Shown in pieces: positions 1-11,344 of a stretch of DNA of 64,000 nucleotides (its first letter is position 1; each line of letters begins with the position of its first letter). Under the pieces are notes generated by a model. The model had not been told where the DNA came from. It did not search any database and worked only from the letters and a program-made list of their open reading frames with translations. Location: contig JBAOKB010000048.1 of assembly GCA_037044905.1 (NCBI GenBank), positions 1,178,001 to 1,242,000 on the forward strand, in the 5' to 3' direction. Made by a program: the position numbers and the translations under genes. Origin of the DNA: Hortaea werneckii. Lineage: Eukaryota > Ascomycota > Dothideomycetes > Mycosphaerellales > Teratosphaeriaceae.

Positions 1-1717
1 TTGCGTCAGGTTCATGTACGGATTCTACTCCAACAAGGTATTAGTCCGAAAGCACAGTCTTACTCTGGTCATTGCGCGATCATGCTGTCCACTCACATTA
101 CTGTCTTACCTTTACTCCGAAGCTTATTCCATCATCGTTCGAAAGAGCGGTGGACTATTCGAGGAGAGGAGACCTCGGCGTGTTGACGTTTGAGCTTCGG
201 CCTCTTCGGATGGTATCGATCCGTACGGTGTGTACCTTTCTAGATCTGGTAGTGGAGCCGCTCCCGCTCTTGACTCTATGGGGAAGGTCGGGACTGCAAT
301 CGTGCTTTTTGGGCGTGCTTTCTCTCGTGCGTTCTGCAATCCATATCATGGTTGTCGTGCTTACCTACGGCTTTATCGTTGTTCGAGCTTAACCCTATGA
401 TGAGATAGTCTAACATGGTCACGATGGTTTTGAGGAAGAAACACCTGCCTATCAGGTCATTAGTCCCCCGTTTCGAAAATGGACATTGCCTCGGTGATTT
501 CTACTTTGACTCCTATGTCTTTCTATAGCCCATCATTGCGCGGCTAAGACGACCTTGATGGACCTCGCCAATACTATAGCTGGAGACTGGGCTCTTCCAA
601 TGGGCAACATGCCATCCGATCCAGTATCACAATGGTCGTGCTTAGTACTATACTACAGCGCAAAGGCTCTTCCTTGAAGAACAAGGTTCTCGGCTGGACT
701 TTTGACAGGTGCTCCACTTGGATGCGGAGATATGTATGCAGGGGATGAATTGCTTATCTTTGCTTTTTACCCTAGCCAAGTCCTGAGCTTCCTATGCTTA
801 TCTCTCCTGCCCGGCGCAGGTACAGATTCGCTTGAATGCATGAAATAGACAGGGGTGCTGGATGTGGTTGTCGATTAGACGTCCGGCTCGAGTGTGATCT
901 CGGCTGCTATCATGGATCTACGCCAGCTGGGCCGCTCTACATGATTCCGAGAGTTCTTTCCGGCAAGCGCCAAAATGCAACTCTGTCTGTCGCGTGATCC
1001 GTATTGTCTTTCGCTGCATGTCTACGAGAAACGCCGGGAAAAAGCAAAAGGCCAGTCTGCGGAACACGATAGGTTGGCGTTGCAATATGCAGCACCCAGT
1101 AAGCTTTAACCGCCTCGAACTATCGACTTGGCAGCGACGATCGGTTTCGACGGCAGATGCTTCTAATGGCTTTCTTCTACCTGCAAGTGCAAGTCATAGC
1201 AGATAATGCTGAGGACCACTGGCTCCAAACGGCAGGAAGTGTGGTAGCGAGTGCAGCTGTTAAACAACTTGGGTTAGAAACCAATCTGGCCGAAGGCGAA
1301 TCAACATCAGACATGGCATTGCATTATCGCGGAAGATATACGGGGTTACTTCTAGCCTTTGCATGGCTCCTGACACTATGCACCAAATCCACCAACAGAA
1401 TCGTTCGAGCGAGTAGCAGGTGTTCGTCGCTAAGGTCTTTGGCTCCAACCTATACAAGCGTCATGCGCCAGACGCTCGTTCATGTATGCAGGCCTTGTGG
1501 GCTTCCTGAAAGGGCAAGAATCAGCAATCTATCGTCCACACCTCCCCAGCACTGCCTGTACGGATATGCCACCTGATCTATCGAGCTGCTGCGCTTGGAA
1601 CACCCAAGTCTCCAGTAGACGGTCACGAATGGCAACATGTCCGACTGCTACGGTGCCAATCTATCTGGACCGACTATGTGCCATTTGCGAGGACCTGGTT
1701 AGGCCGAGAAGACCTTC
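1..1717. other. Left end without a recognisable gene
   Basis: Only short open frames occur here, the longest 139 codons at 1157-1576 on the plus strand. None has a recognisable domain, a clear start context or convincing intron borders. The translations look like chance reading of non-coding DNA. The stretch is upstream of the aspartic protease and probably contains its promoter at the right end. It may also hold the 3' end or flank of a gene outside the window. Confidence 0.5.
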
Positions 1718-1725
1718 TATAAATA
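1718..1725 (+). promoter_or_regulatory. TATA box of the aspartic protease gene
   Basis: The sequence TATAAATA lies about 95 bases before the protease ATG at 1819. The intervening leader is C/T-rich, as is common around fungal transcription starts. The position fits a core promoter with a start near 1750. Confidence 0.55.
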
Positions 1726-1818
1726 CCGACGTGTTGTCGCTCTCCTGAACACTCTCCAACTCACATCTTCAGCTACGACCAAGTCCCTGCGTCGCACCGT
1801 CTCGTCTCTCAATTCGCC

Positions 1819-3191
1819 ATGCCTTCTCTCTATTCATCAGCGGCCTTCGCGGCCTTTGCCACCTTCGTATCCGCCGCACCTGCTACGCTCGCGGGCCGAG
1901 AGACAATTCAAATCAAGCAGGTCGCTCACGGCTCGGTACCCAGGATCGGACCAGTTGATATGATGAAGACGCATGAGAAGTACGCCCGTATGGGTGCCCA
2001 AGCGCCTGAAGACGTCAAGCTAGCCGCTGCTGCTGTGCAGAGTGGCAGTGTCAAGGCTGTCCCTGAGGCCTACGACATCTCCTACTTGAGCCCGGTCCAA
2101 ATTGGCGGCCAGACCCTTATGCTTGACTTTGACACTGGTTCAGCCGATTTGTGAGTGCCCCAGCTACCCCCTTCGGTACGCCAATAGCAAAGACTAACCA
2201 CTTGAGCAGATGGGCGTTCTCCACGGAAACGCCGTCATCTCAGTCCGCCGGCCACAGCAGGTACAACCCAAGCGTCTCCGGCACTCGCAAAGCGGGATAT
2301 ACCTGGCAGATCCAGTACGGAGACAACTCCGGCGCATCGGGAGATGTGTATAGCGATAAGGTGGTCGTTGGTGGTGTCACTGCAACTTCGCAGGCTGTCG
2401 AAGCTGCTACTTCCGTCTCTGCCCAGTTCACCCAGGACACAGATAACGATGGTCTGCTCGGTCTGGCTTTCAGCAGTATCAATACCGTTGAGCCTCGCCA
2501 GCAGATGACTTTCTTCGACACTGTTAAGAACTCGTTGGCTCAGAAGCTGTTCACCGCTGACCTTAAGAAGGGCGAGGCCGGAACGTAAGTTGATATTTAC
2601 CATGGAGTATCCTTAAATGATCTGAATCGCTGATGAACATTCAAAGGTATGATTTTGGTTACATTGACTCATCGAAGTATTCGGGAGAAATCTATTACAC
2701 TCCAGTCAACAATGCAAATGGCTTCTGGCAGTTCACAGCTGGAGGGTGAGTTTCTCACGATCTCAAGACAGACATTGTCCTGTTACTTACAAAGTCCCAG
2801 ATACTCCATCGGCTCTAGCAGAAGCACATCAGGCTCCGTCGGCACCGCGATTGCAGACACAGGCACTACCCTGCTCTACCTGCCCAACTCAATCGTCAAC
2901 GCCTACTACAGCCGGGTTTCTGGCGCCTCATACAATAGCCAGCAAGGAGGCTACATCTTCCCCTGCTCCGCGAGCCTTCCAGACTTCAACGTGGCGATCG
3001 GCGGGCATACTTTCACGGTTCCCGGTAGCTATATCAATTACGCACCTCTCTCTACCACGACTTGCTTTGGTGGGATCCAGAGTGATTCTGGTATCGGGTT
3101 CGCGATCTTTGGGGATATCTTTTTGAAAAGTGTCTTCGCTGTCTTCGATCAGACGCAGAGTTCTCCTAGGTTGGGTTTCGCTGCGCAATAG
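1819..3191 (+). CDS. Secreted aspartic endopeptidase (pepsin family A1)
   Basis: Four exons: 1819-2150, 2210-2584, 2647-2745, 2801-3191, giving 398 residues. An N-terminal hydrophobic Ala-rich segment is a likely secretion signal, followed by a propeptide of roughly 60-70 residues. The two catalytic Asp motifs are DFDTGSADLW (Asp about 105, the last codons split by intron 1) and IADTGTTLLYLP (Asp about 288). The flap YGDNSGASG and the block DNDGLLGLAFSSINTV are typical of penicillopepsin and aspergillopepsin I. The C-terminus IFGDIFLKS..VFD is also conserved. All junctions are GT..AG and restore family-conserved text. The product should be an acid protease acting outside the cell or in the vacuolar pathway; the signal peptide favours secretion. 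The neighbouring GST gene is convergent. Confidence 0.95.
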
Positions 3192-3538
3192 AGGGGTGAT
3201 TTACACTAGTAGACATTATGACTGTGTACGGATCTCACTAGCGCTCGGCCTCCCGTTTACAAGCATTTTCAGTGCGCGACTTCATTGCGTGAGCATGGCA
3301 GTAGACGCATTCTCGGCGTGGGGAAGCGTTGTTGGCGTCTGAAATTGTTGCTGGGCGTGGGTTTCGTGGCTCAAAGCTGCAAGTTATGAGAACTAACAAT
3401 GATGATATGAGCTTTGTGATTTGAGGTCTCATTACCAATTACTTTCTGAAAACACTCCGACTCATCATCTATTGCTTACCCTGGTCCTGCCTGATCGATG
3501 CAGGATGCACAGGTGGTGGCCCACAGCGAGTAATCAGA

Positions 3539-4324
3539 CTAGCTGGCCCATTGCTTGCCGGCTTCGTGTAACTTCTCAAACTCCGAGCAGTAACCTATCA
3601 ATCGCGCAAGGGACTCTTTCTTGACCACATTCAATGATTGGAAGAGTGCGATGATGATAAGATCGCCGTACGAGGGGGTGCTGCCCATGATGAAAGGACC
3701 TTCGTCCTTCTTCTTCGAAGTTATAAAAGTCTTCAGCGCGGCCATACTTGGCTGTGCAGCCTCCCAAGCAACTTCGCCGCCTTTTGCTGCCGCCAGATCG
3801 TCCAGGGAGATGCCGAACCGGCGCTTACGATCTTCGGCGAAGTAGACCGCCGACCGCTCGCTCAGAATCCCTTTCGGCAGAAGATGCAGCAGGTCAGGGA
3901 ACAGAGACCACATCAGCTCCTGGATAATGGCCGCCGCTTCGTCGTGTAGGCCTGTGTCGAGATGGAATGAGGGCTCCGGATACAGAGCCTCGAGCTTCTC
4001 GGCAATGGCCTGCGAGTCCATCACGTACGTCCCGTCTGCGAAGCGGACAGCCGGACACGTGTAGTCGGTGAACTTATATGGTCCTTCAGGGTTGGGTGGA
4101 ATGCCACTGGTTGCGATCAGCAATGGAAGATGATAAAATTAAGATAGTTGGGTTCCGACGTACAGAGCCTTGAACTTGGGCTCTATGTCTGGATACTCTA
4201 CCCATTCCGTTTCAAAGGGGACATTTTTGAAGTTGAGCGCAAGGCGCGATTTCCATGGATTTGGCGAGAAGGTGGCATTTGCATTGTTGGCTATGTCGTA
4301 GAGGACTGTTGTGTTTTTCGACAT
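3539..4324 (-). CDS. Glutathione S-transferase family protein, UstS/LigE-like
   Basis: Complement of 3539-4106 and 4164-4324, 242 residues. A 57-nt GT..AG intron joins PKFKAL to GIPPNPEG. The N-terminal thioredoxin-like domain (about residues 1-85) carries SPNPWKSRLALNFKNVPFET, and the cis-Pro/Ser region PAVRFADGTYVMDSQAIAEKLE follows. The helical C-terminal domain fills the rest. This layout matches fungal GSTs related to beta-etherase LigE and UstS of the ustiloxin cluster. The likely role is glutathione conjugation or glutathione-dependent cleavage of a small molecule in the cytosol; the substrate is unknown. It lies beside a transporter and a monooxygenase, which suits a detoxification or metabolite-processing setting. 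The family is firm; the specific reaction is not. Confidence 0.88.
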
Positions 4325-5070
4325 TGTGAAGGCGTGCTATTCCAGAGCAGCGGTAGGAAAGTGTTTACAAAAGAAATGAGATAATGTCTCTGGGTGAGTA
4401 CATTATATTGTCTCCATCACAGTGGAAAGCTGTCATCAGCTTACGGGCGTACCTGTATCGACGCTACTGCTCAGCTTCTTGCTGACTGCGGGCATCGGTG
4501 GAGCGATCTGTGGTGGTGCTTCGCGAATCCGAGACATGGCAAGGAACATGGAAATCTCCACGCCGCATTTTCAGCTGCCTGCGCTCGCTCTCGCGCATCA
4601 CGTAAAGGTAATAGCTGCCACGTACTGTCTATTTGCATAGATCTACGCAGTGATGTCGTAACATCGATCAAGAGAGACTGAGATGTGGGAAGTATGGGAG
4701 GTGGTGGAGAGCCGGTACGGTGAGCACAGCCTCAAAGTTCGTCCGTGCATTGAAAACACCTTTGCCCTCCACTGCACCTTTGCACTAATCACCAAGTTGC
4801 CTTCCAAAGATATAACACCGCTGATGGCATTCAGAGATATCGGATGCTTTTACCATCAAAAGATGGGGTTCGGCAACGGCTGACATGTCTTCAAGCACCA
4901 AAGTGGCCGATCAACAAGCCAGTCCGCCTGCGTGTCAGGAATTGAGGCGAAGCTGTTTATAACATCCGGCTGACGAGACTCTATTCGCAGTTTGATGGCA
5001 CATAGGAATGAGAGAGATCTGTTGGATGGTGTTGGTCTGGAAGGACTATGGAGGCAGTGCACCGTTGCCT
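4325..5070. other. Intergenic, GST promoter and transporter 3' flank
   Basis: No supported gene. Frames of up to 95 codons show no domain or splice logic. The left part should hold the GST promoter and the right part the 3' flank of the transporter, both read on the minus strand. Confidence 0.5.
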
Positions 5071-6875
5071 TTAAATGTCTCGCATGAAATCATCCAGGAA
5101 TTTGTTCCTCGCCACCCAGCTGCGGATCTTCTTCCCAAAAATCCATAGAGGAATTGTCAGCAAGCAGACGCCCAAGAAGCAGGATCCTAGCACATTAAAA
5201 ACTTCCAATGGTCCATCCTTCTCGAGCCAATTGTTCACAAAATATGTCAAACCAAAAGTTAGAAAGTTGCGGGCGTTAATGGCAACGAAGGCCTCCTCGG
5301 CTAATTTAGGGTAGCAGTCCTGTCTGAACGTTAGCGCTGACCTGAGAACGGAGCCCATAAGTAGTCTCACCAGAACGTAGCCGAAGACGCAAGTGGACCC
5401 GAACGCCAGACACATGTTGGCAAATCCAAAAGTAAGGACAGGTCCTGTCCAATGAGTTTGATAATGCACGGTGGCCCCGAAGCCGTAGAATCCGACAGTG
5501 CCCAGGATCACGACCACAACCATCAGGACAAGACGGAACTCAGGCTCGTAGACGCCGTGGTTGCGATGAGCGAGCTTCAAACATATCCAGTCGTTAAGTG
5601 GGCCCGAGATGGCCTCTCCAATGATGCACAAGATGAATGGCGACACTGAGACCAAGCCGGCCTGACCGACGGTGAAGTTGTACGGTGGCTCAGTGAAGAG
5701 AACGCCGTTGACGACAGAAAAGACACTGGATAGCGAAATTAGTGGAACGCCCATCAACGACATGCTGCGAAGAGTACTTACACAATCCAAGTGAGAGTGG
5801 TGCCATATATTAAGAAGCCCCACAATACACAAGGGTAGAAGAACATGACGAGTGGCCTCGTGAAGATCTTCCAGATTTTGGCGTCCGAATATCGTCCGGT
5901 GAAGAGTTTGAGCGATTTGAGATAGCTCATCTTTGGCTCTATCGCCGCCTCGCTGGAGGAACCGTTTCCAGATATCTGTTTGGGAACTTGGTGAAACTCG
6001 ACATGGACTCCTTTCTCGTCGAACTTCTCGTTCTCAGCTCCTCGCTCCTGGTCCTGAATACCTGTCTTCGCAAGTGGCATAGAAGTCACTGTCTGCCGGA
6101 TATAAGTTGTCTCTGGGACGAAGAACAAGACACCGATTCCGAATATGCCGAACAGGATAGCACATATGCCAAAGGTCCACTCATAGCCAAGGTTCTCGAT
6201 GATGTATCCGGAAACAAATCCAGCACCGCAGATGCCGCAAAGTAAGAAGAGGTTCCAGACTGCGATGCGGGTAGCTCGCTGGTGGACGAAGTAAAGATCG
6301 CTGATCGTAGCCTGGACAAGCACCTCGTATGGCGCCATCCCAAGTGCACCTACGATTCTGGAACCTAAGAAGGAGCTATATGTATCCGCCACAGCGCCCC
6401 AGATCGAGACGACAACTAGCAGTAAACTGCAAAGGACGTAGATAGGTCTCTTACCCCAGATCTTGGCCGCCGGGTTGAAAAAGAAAACGCAGAGACCTAG
6501 AGTCAAAACAAGCCAAGCTGTGGCCTGGGACAAAGTGTTCACGGTAATGCCAAGTTGAGCCGAAATCGGAACAAAACCTGGTCCTAACATTGGGCCATAA
6601 GCGCCGACGATCGAGGCATTCATGGAGGTGATGAAGAGTATGAGATCTTTCTTCCAAAGGGGCCAGTTGAGTGGATCGTTAGGCGAGTCCGATGGTTGTG
6701 GGATGAGAACTACGTGGGAGAAGCGGCCGGTTCCATGCTTCAACTGACCCGATGAGACTCCTCGTAGTTCTTCTGGGAGATCTTCTTGGTCTCGGAGGAG
6801 AGCCTTTTGGTGTTAGCTGACTTCTCGAAATCACAGGGAGTCGTTTTGACTGACAGTGCCAGGCACTACCTCCAT
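5071..6875 (-). CDS. MFS drug:H+ antiporter-type transporter (DHA1-like)
   Basis: Complement of 5071-5319, 5371-5725, 5782-6803 and 6855-6875, 548 residues. The first exon has only seven codons (MEVVPGT) and joins exon 2 to give PGTALLRDQEDLPEELRG, which leads into the hallmark PQPSDSPNDPLNWPLWKKD. This start is chosen because an in-frame stop lies just upstream of exon 2 and the short exon recreates the usual N-terminus. Twelve membrane segments are expected, with a hydrophilic central loop after PETTYIRQ (about residues 245-300). The internal 51-nt intron before DCYPKLAEEAF restores a conserved block. It probably exports a small molecule across the plasma membrane. It is divergent from the FAD monooxygenase, suggesting shared control. 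Confidence 0.9.
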
Positions 6876-7605
6876 CCGATTACAATCCAGTATTCCGAAA
6901 GGCATGCTGTACTGATATCAACGCCCAAATTGGTCAGGCACTTGGGGCTGTTTGAAGGACTGGCACTGTGAAGCTGGAAATATATGAATACAGGAGGGAG
7001 TAAGTAATCAAGTACAAAGCTACCTGCACGGCAATGGAGAACTGCCATATGCCGCGTCTGCCACGCCCATATCACAAGCAGCTTTTGCGGGACCTGCGCC
7101 CATTGCATGCTGATCATACTCCTATTGGTACCAATGAGCTTCATGAAGTGGAGTGTAGCACTTCGGCAGATGTTTGGGTCTTTGGAGCTACCTGCAGTAC
7201 GGCGTGCGATGTACCAAAGTAGACTTGGCAGCACGTTCCGGACTATCCCAACCCGAGAATTTAGAAGTACCGCTCAGCTACCACTGCCCGTATTAGACTC
7301 TCTCGACTATCTGTGGTCCATCATATCGGCTGTAATAGCCCGGGACGCAGAACCCATTCCTGCAGCTACCCCATGGAGTACCCCGCACCGCAAAAAAGTG
7401 GAGATTGACCCGCGTGGGATGGCTCTAGGCGAACAACTTCTTCCGTCTCGCCTCGTGAATCTTCGGACCTCACCGTCGGCAATTGGTGGTCGTCAAGAGC
7501 CGAGCTATTTCTTGTTCTCGCAACCATGGCATGTACAAAAGTGTCTACGATGTTTTCTAACAACCCTGTCAAGCAAGATTGCGAAGCCTCAAGTCTGTCG
7601 CAAAG
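6876..7605. promoter_or_regulatory. Bidirectional promoter, transporter and monooxygenase
   Basis: This 730-base gap separates two divergently read genes and holds no supported coding sequence. It is the only space for both promoters, so the genes may be co-regulated. I recognised no specific operator. Confidence 0.5.
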
Positions 7606-8981
7606 ATGGCGCCTCACGCTCTGGACGACCAATCAAACGGGGATGGCTCTACACTCGACAAACGTACGCAAACAGGCATCCAAGTCGTTGTAGTCGGTGC
7701 TGGTTTCGCGGGATTGACAGCGGCGATTGAGTGTATTCGAAAAGGCCATAGCTGTCTGGTCCTGGAATCTTACCGGAACACCAACGTTCAACTCGGAGAC
7801 ATCATATCCTTCGGCTCCAACTCCGGTCGGATCTTTCAACGTTGGCCAGGTGTCCCGGAGAAGCTCGCCCCCATTTGCCATGTCAGTGATCATATTACGT
7901 TCAACGACTGGAAGGGCGAGCATATCTACACGCAATACTGGGGTTCTGAGGAGGAAAACTTTGGAAAGCGGTACAATGGCCATCGAGGCGAGATTCACAA
8001 AATCTTGTTCGATTATGCCATCGAGCAAGGTGTTGAAATTCGATTGGGTCAGCAGGTCTCTGAGTACTGGGAGAACGACGAGGAGGCTGGTGTTATCTCC
8101 AACGGCGACCGGATCTCTGCCGATGTTGTACTCGGAGCGGATGGTGTAAGAAGCAAAGCTCGCACGCTCGTGCTGGGATACGACGACAAACCAAAGCCTA
8201 GTGGTTACGCCGTGTACCGCGCTTGGATGGACAGCGCGGAGCTCGCAAAGAATGATTTGACGAAAGACATGGTGATCAATGGCGACACGCACACCGGATG
8301 GCTTGGTCCTGACATTCATTTCCTAGCTGCTTCGATCAAAGACGGAAAGGAGTTCTCATGGGTCTGCACACATAAAGACGATCGCGATGTCGACGAAGGG
8401 TGGTCCGAACCCGGTGATCACGAAGATGCTTGCCGCATACTGGAGGGCTGGGATCCGGCTGTCCATACGATCGTGCGCATGACGCCACCTGAGAAACTCA
8501 TTGATTGGAAGCTGGTGTATCGGGACCCTTTGCCTACTTGGATCTCTCCTAAAGCTAGGATTTCACTTATTGGAGATGCAGCTCACCCGTTCCTGCCTGT
8601 ACGTATAATCCCCTTTTGTCCCTGGCTCTTGAAGAGATTCAAACGCTGACACTCGTGTGATACCATCTTTAGACCAGCATCCAGGGTGCAAGTCAAGCAA
8701 TGGAAGACGGTGCTTGTATTGCTGTGTGCCTAGAGCTTGCAGGCAAGAAGAACGCACCTCTTGCGCTCAAAGCCTTCGAAGCCATGCGATATGATCGTGT
8801 GAAGGCAGCCCAGAAGACAGGTGAGACGACGAGAGACAAGTGGCATAAAGCTGACTTCGACCGGGTGAAGAAGGATCCTGAATCCATCAAGTTGAAGAGG
8901 GAGGAGTGGATTTTGAACCATGATGCTGAAGTGCATGCGTATCAGAATTGGTCGAAAGTCATCGCCGGTATGCAACAGTGA
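7606..8981 (+). CDS. FAD-dependent monooxygenase, salicylate hydroxylase-like
   Basis: Exons 7606-8598 and 8673-8981, 433 residues. The start at 7606 (caaagATGgcg) is preferred over an upstream non-ATG codon. The Rossmann FAD motif VVVVGAGFAGL lies near residues 27-37, the DG motif GADGVRSKAR near the middle, and the GD motif SLIGDAAHPFLP near residue 324. The intron falls inside that last motif, and splicing gives HPFLPTSIQGASQAMEDG. These three motifs define class A flavoprotein hydroxylases, which use NAD(P)H and O2 to hydroxylate aromatic or related compounds. Substrate unknown. It has no membrane segment and should be cytosolic. The divergent transporter and nearby GST and P450 suggest a role in modifying a small aromatic compound. 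Confidence 0.92.
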
Positions 8982-9580
8982 GATCTTGCCTGATACGTGG
9001 GCAGTCTGAGAAGCCCACACGACGCCTCACTTCGTCACGTCTAGAGCGCAAGTGCAACAAATCGATTCACCCTTTGGCACATGCTCACCTTTTCCATGGA
9101 GCGTCTTCATGTGCTTTTTCCATACACCTCCAGTTCACTCTTTGAAGGTGACAAGTGTCATCCAAGGCTTGATTTTTCACTCTGGCCTTCTCCTCAACCT
9201 TCTTTTTGACTTGCCCTGATTGTCTCTACGACTGTGTTTACGACACACACATACACACACTCTCTCTCTGACCTTTTCTCATCCTTTTGCTCTCACAACA
9301 ACACTCTGGTTGACGTGAAAGATAGTCGGTCACTGTCTCGGCTTCACCAACACCAAAACAAAGAAGTGATTTGACCTGACTTCTCACATTTGGACATACA
9401 CTGTCTGAAGCTCAAAAGCCTTCCACGACTTGAACAGGACGCTTTCTTGACAACCAGGACAGCTCATTTCCAAACTTCGGCGCTGAGCATTGTGCATCGC
9501 GCGTATTCCTGCTCTCGACACGTACACCTCGTTGCAATAAGCCCTTGTTGGAACGGCCTCTTGGATAAGACCCAATAGTC
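8982..9580. other. Intergenic with pyrimidine-rich leader
   Basis: No gene is supported. From about 9160 the plus strand is rich in C and T, with short CA and CT runs near 9242-9270. This is typical of a fungal promoter and 5' untranslated leader and probably belongs to the gene starting at 9581. Confidence 0.5.
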
Positions 9581-10771
9581 ATGGACAAAGCAATCGTGTT
9601 TCACGACCGCCGTCTCCTCGTGGGCTGGCGCCTGACAGACTGGTCAGAAGTCTGGTATGAGCCTGTCGGCTCGGCAGACGGAGAAGAAGTCGTGTACGAT
9701 ACCAATGGAGGGGCTGAGATAGGCCTTTACAAACTCTCTGTCGGGGCTCCAGGTTATCGGGAGCCGATGTTCGGCGAGATTGCCTGGTTTGCTCCATTCG
9801 ACCCCGAGACTTTTCAAGCAAAGAAAAAGGCAGAAAAGGAGGCTTTGCAACAGCAATTTATGGCTGATGCCTACAAGTATCTGAGCGCAGATAATCGCCG
9901 TGCAGAAAAACACATGGAAAAGGACTTCCATCGGCTGCATGACACCAGGTGGTTCAAGTTTTTTGAAGCGCTCAAGCTTTACAAAAGTTGCAATAGGCAA
10001 GCAAGACCTTCAACACGTACTGCAGCTACAGCTACGGCTGAGCAAGAGCAGGAAGAGGCTCTGTCTGAGGACTCCGGGTTTGCGAGCAACATTGGACCAT
10101 CAACTCGATCGCCGGCTGGTACTGAAATGCCACCTCCGCCACCACCAACTGCAAGGAGTGCTCCTGCCCGCAACCTTCGTACTGGAAGCTCGAGCGACAT
10201 CTCACGCAAACGCAAGCGACACACCCAGTCCCAACGATCAAAGGCCCCGAAGGCTAATCCTCGAGCCCCGCGTCATCAAGAGGATGAAGCTGCCCAATCT
10301 TTCGACGCTGAGGACAGTTTCAGTCGTAACACACCACGTCAAATTTCAGTTCCTCTGATGAGTGGGGCTCTGGGCAGCGAAGTTGGGATCATTTCGCCAC
10401 GGATCATGGCCGATTCTAGCAGCCGTCTCCCCAGTCGCCATTCCAACAATCTCGGAGACACCTCTACCGAGGACGACGAATACGATGATGACCACGGCTT
10501 TGGTCGTCAACCGAGTGCAAATACAAGAGATGAAAGCGTGGCACAAGATCACTTTTCTAACGGCTTTCCTTCTTCTGTGGATTACGGGGGCTACAACGAT
10601 GGTCTCGATGATGAGGAAGCCTTGGAACGAGCAAAGAGAGAAAGCGCAGCACCGGAGTCGCGCACAGATCTTGCAACAGGCTACGAAGATGGAATATCGA
10701 CCACCAATGGTCACCTCCCGGATGGTGTCTACCCGTCCATCGAGGCTGAGGATGAGGAGGACGAGTTATAA
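9581..10771 (+). CDS. Uncharacterised acidic, disordered protein
   Basis: One uninterrupted frame of 396 residues. The first 130 or so residues look folded, opening with MDKAIVFHDRRLLVGWRLTDW and containing several Trp and Phe residues and a charged helix (about 85-105). The rest is low-complexity: a Pro run (PPPPPPT) near 185, a basic KRKRKR-like stretch near 205 that could be a nuclear signal, and acidic patches ending in EDEEDEL. I do not recognise a family. The ordered N-terminus with an acidic tail would suit a chromatin or transcription-linked protein, but that is inference. The protein-like composition and the pyrimidine-rich leader support it as a real gene. Confidence 0.75.
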   Translation: MDKAIVFHDRRLLVGWRLTDWSEVWYEPVGSADGEEVVYDTNGGAEIGLYKLSVGAPGYREPMFGEIAWFAPFDPETFQAKKKAEKEALQQQFMADAYKYLSADNRRAEKHMEKDFHRLHDTRWFKFFEALKLYKSCNRQARPSTRTAATATAEQEQEEALSEDSGFASNIGPSTRSPAGTEMPPPPPPTARSAPARNLRTGSSSDISRKRKRHTQSQRSKAPKANPRAPRHQEDEAAQSFDAEDSFSRNTPRQISVPLMSGALGSEVGIISPRIMADSSSRLPSRHSNNLGDTSTEDDEYDDDHGFGRQPSANTRDESVAQDHFSNGFPSSVDYGGYNDGLDDEEALERAKRESAAPESRTDLATGYEDGISTTNGHLPDGVYPSIEAEDEEDEL

Positions 10772-11344
10772 GAGGAGTGAATACGTCGATTGATTTAATC
10801 CACTTTGATGATGAGCAGATGATTGCTCAACTTTGGCTTCGACTGCAGGGCAGGGAAAACGTGCTTCTAGGGGGATGTATTGGGCTAGTATTTACTTTGA
10901 GTTGAAGAGAGACCATAAGACTTCGAACAGAGGAAGAAAGTCTCAGCCAGGCAATTAACGGCCTCTTGAATTAACGGCCTCATGAATTTAGATATCAATT
11001 TGCTAAGGTCATACATACTTTCAACCAAATCTTAATTTTCAGACTCGCCCTGCCTTCGGGAGACGAATGTGTGTCCGACTTCGGTAGGTACGAAACCCGT
11101 TTTTGCCGACAGAGTACATACGAATGCGGAGAAGCTGACCTTAGCTCGTATGCCGTCCAACCCACACCAGCTAATGCAACAGTCTGCAATTCAATCGAAA
11201 TGCATGCTTCGGCAATGGTACTGCAAGAACTGCCGAGCACATGGCGGATGCAACACTCGAATGTAAATACCTCTGGCATTATAATATCAGGTCAATCAAG
11301 TCCTCAAAACCGAAAGTGAAGACTCCAATTACAAGCAGGCGGCC
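10772..11344. other. Intergenic, P450 promoter region
   Basis: No supported gene. It contains a short tandem repeat at 10953-10988 (listed separately). The rest should hold the 3' end of the upstream transcript and the P450 promoter. Confidence 0.5.
10953..10988. repeat. 16-bp tandem duplication
   Basis: Two adjacent copies of AATTAACGGCCTCNTG (10953-10968 and 10969-10984) are followed by the first four bases of a third. The copies differ at one base. They lie about 360 bases before the P450 start. Confidence 0.85.

Noticed and set aside
1157..1576. 139-codon frame near the left end
   Set aside because: No domain, no clear start context, and no matching flanking exons.
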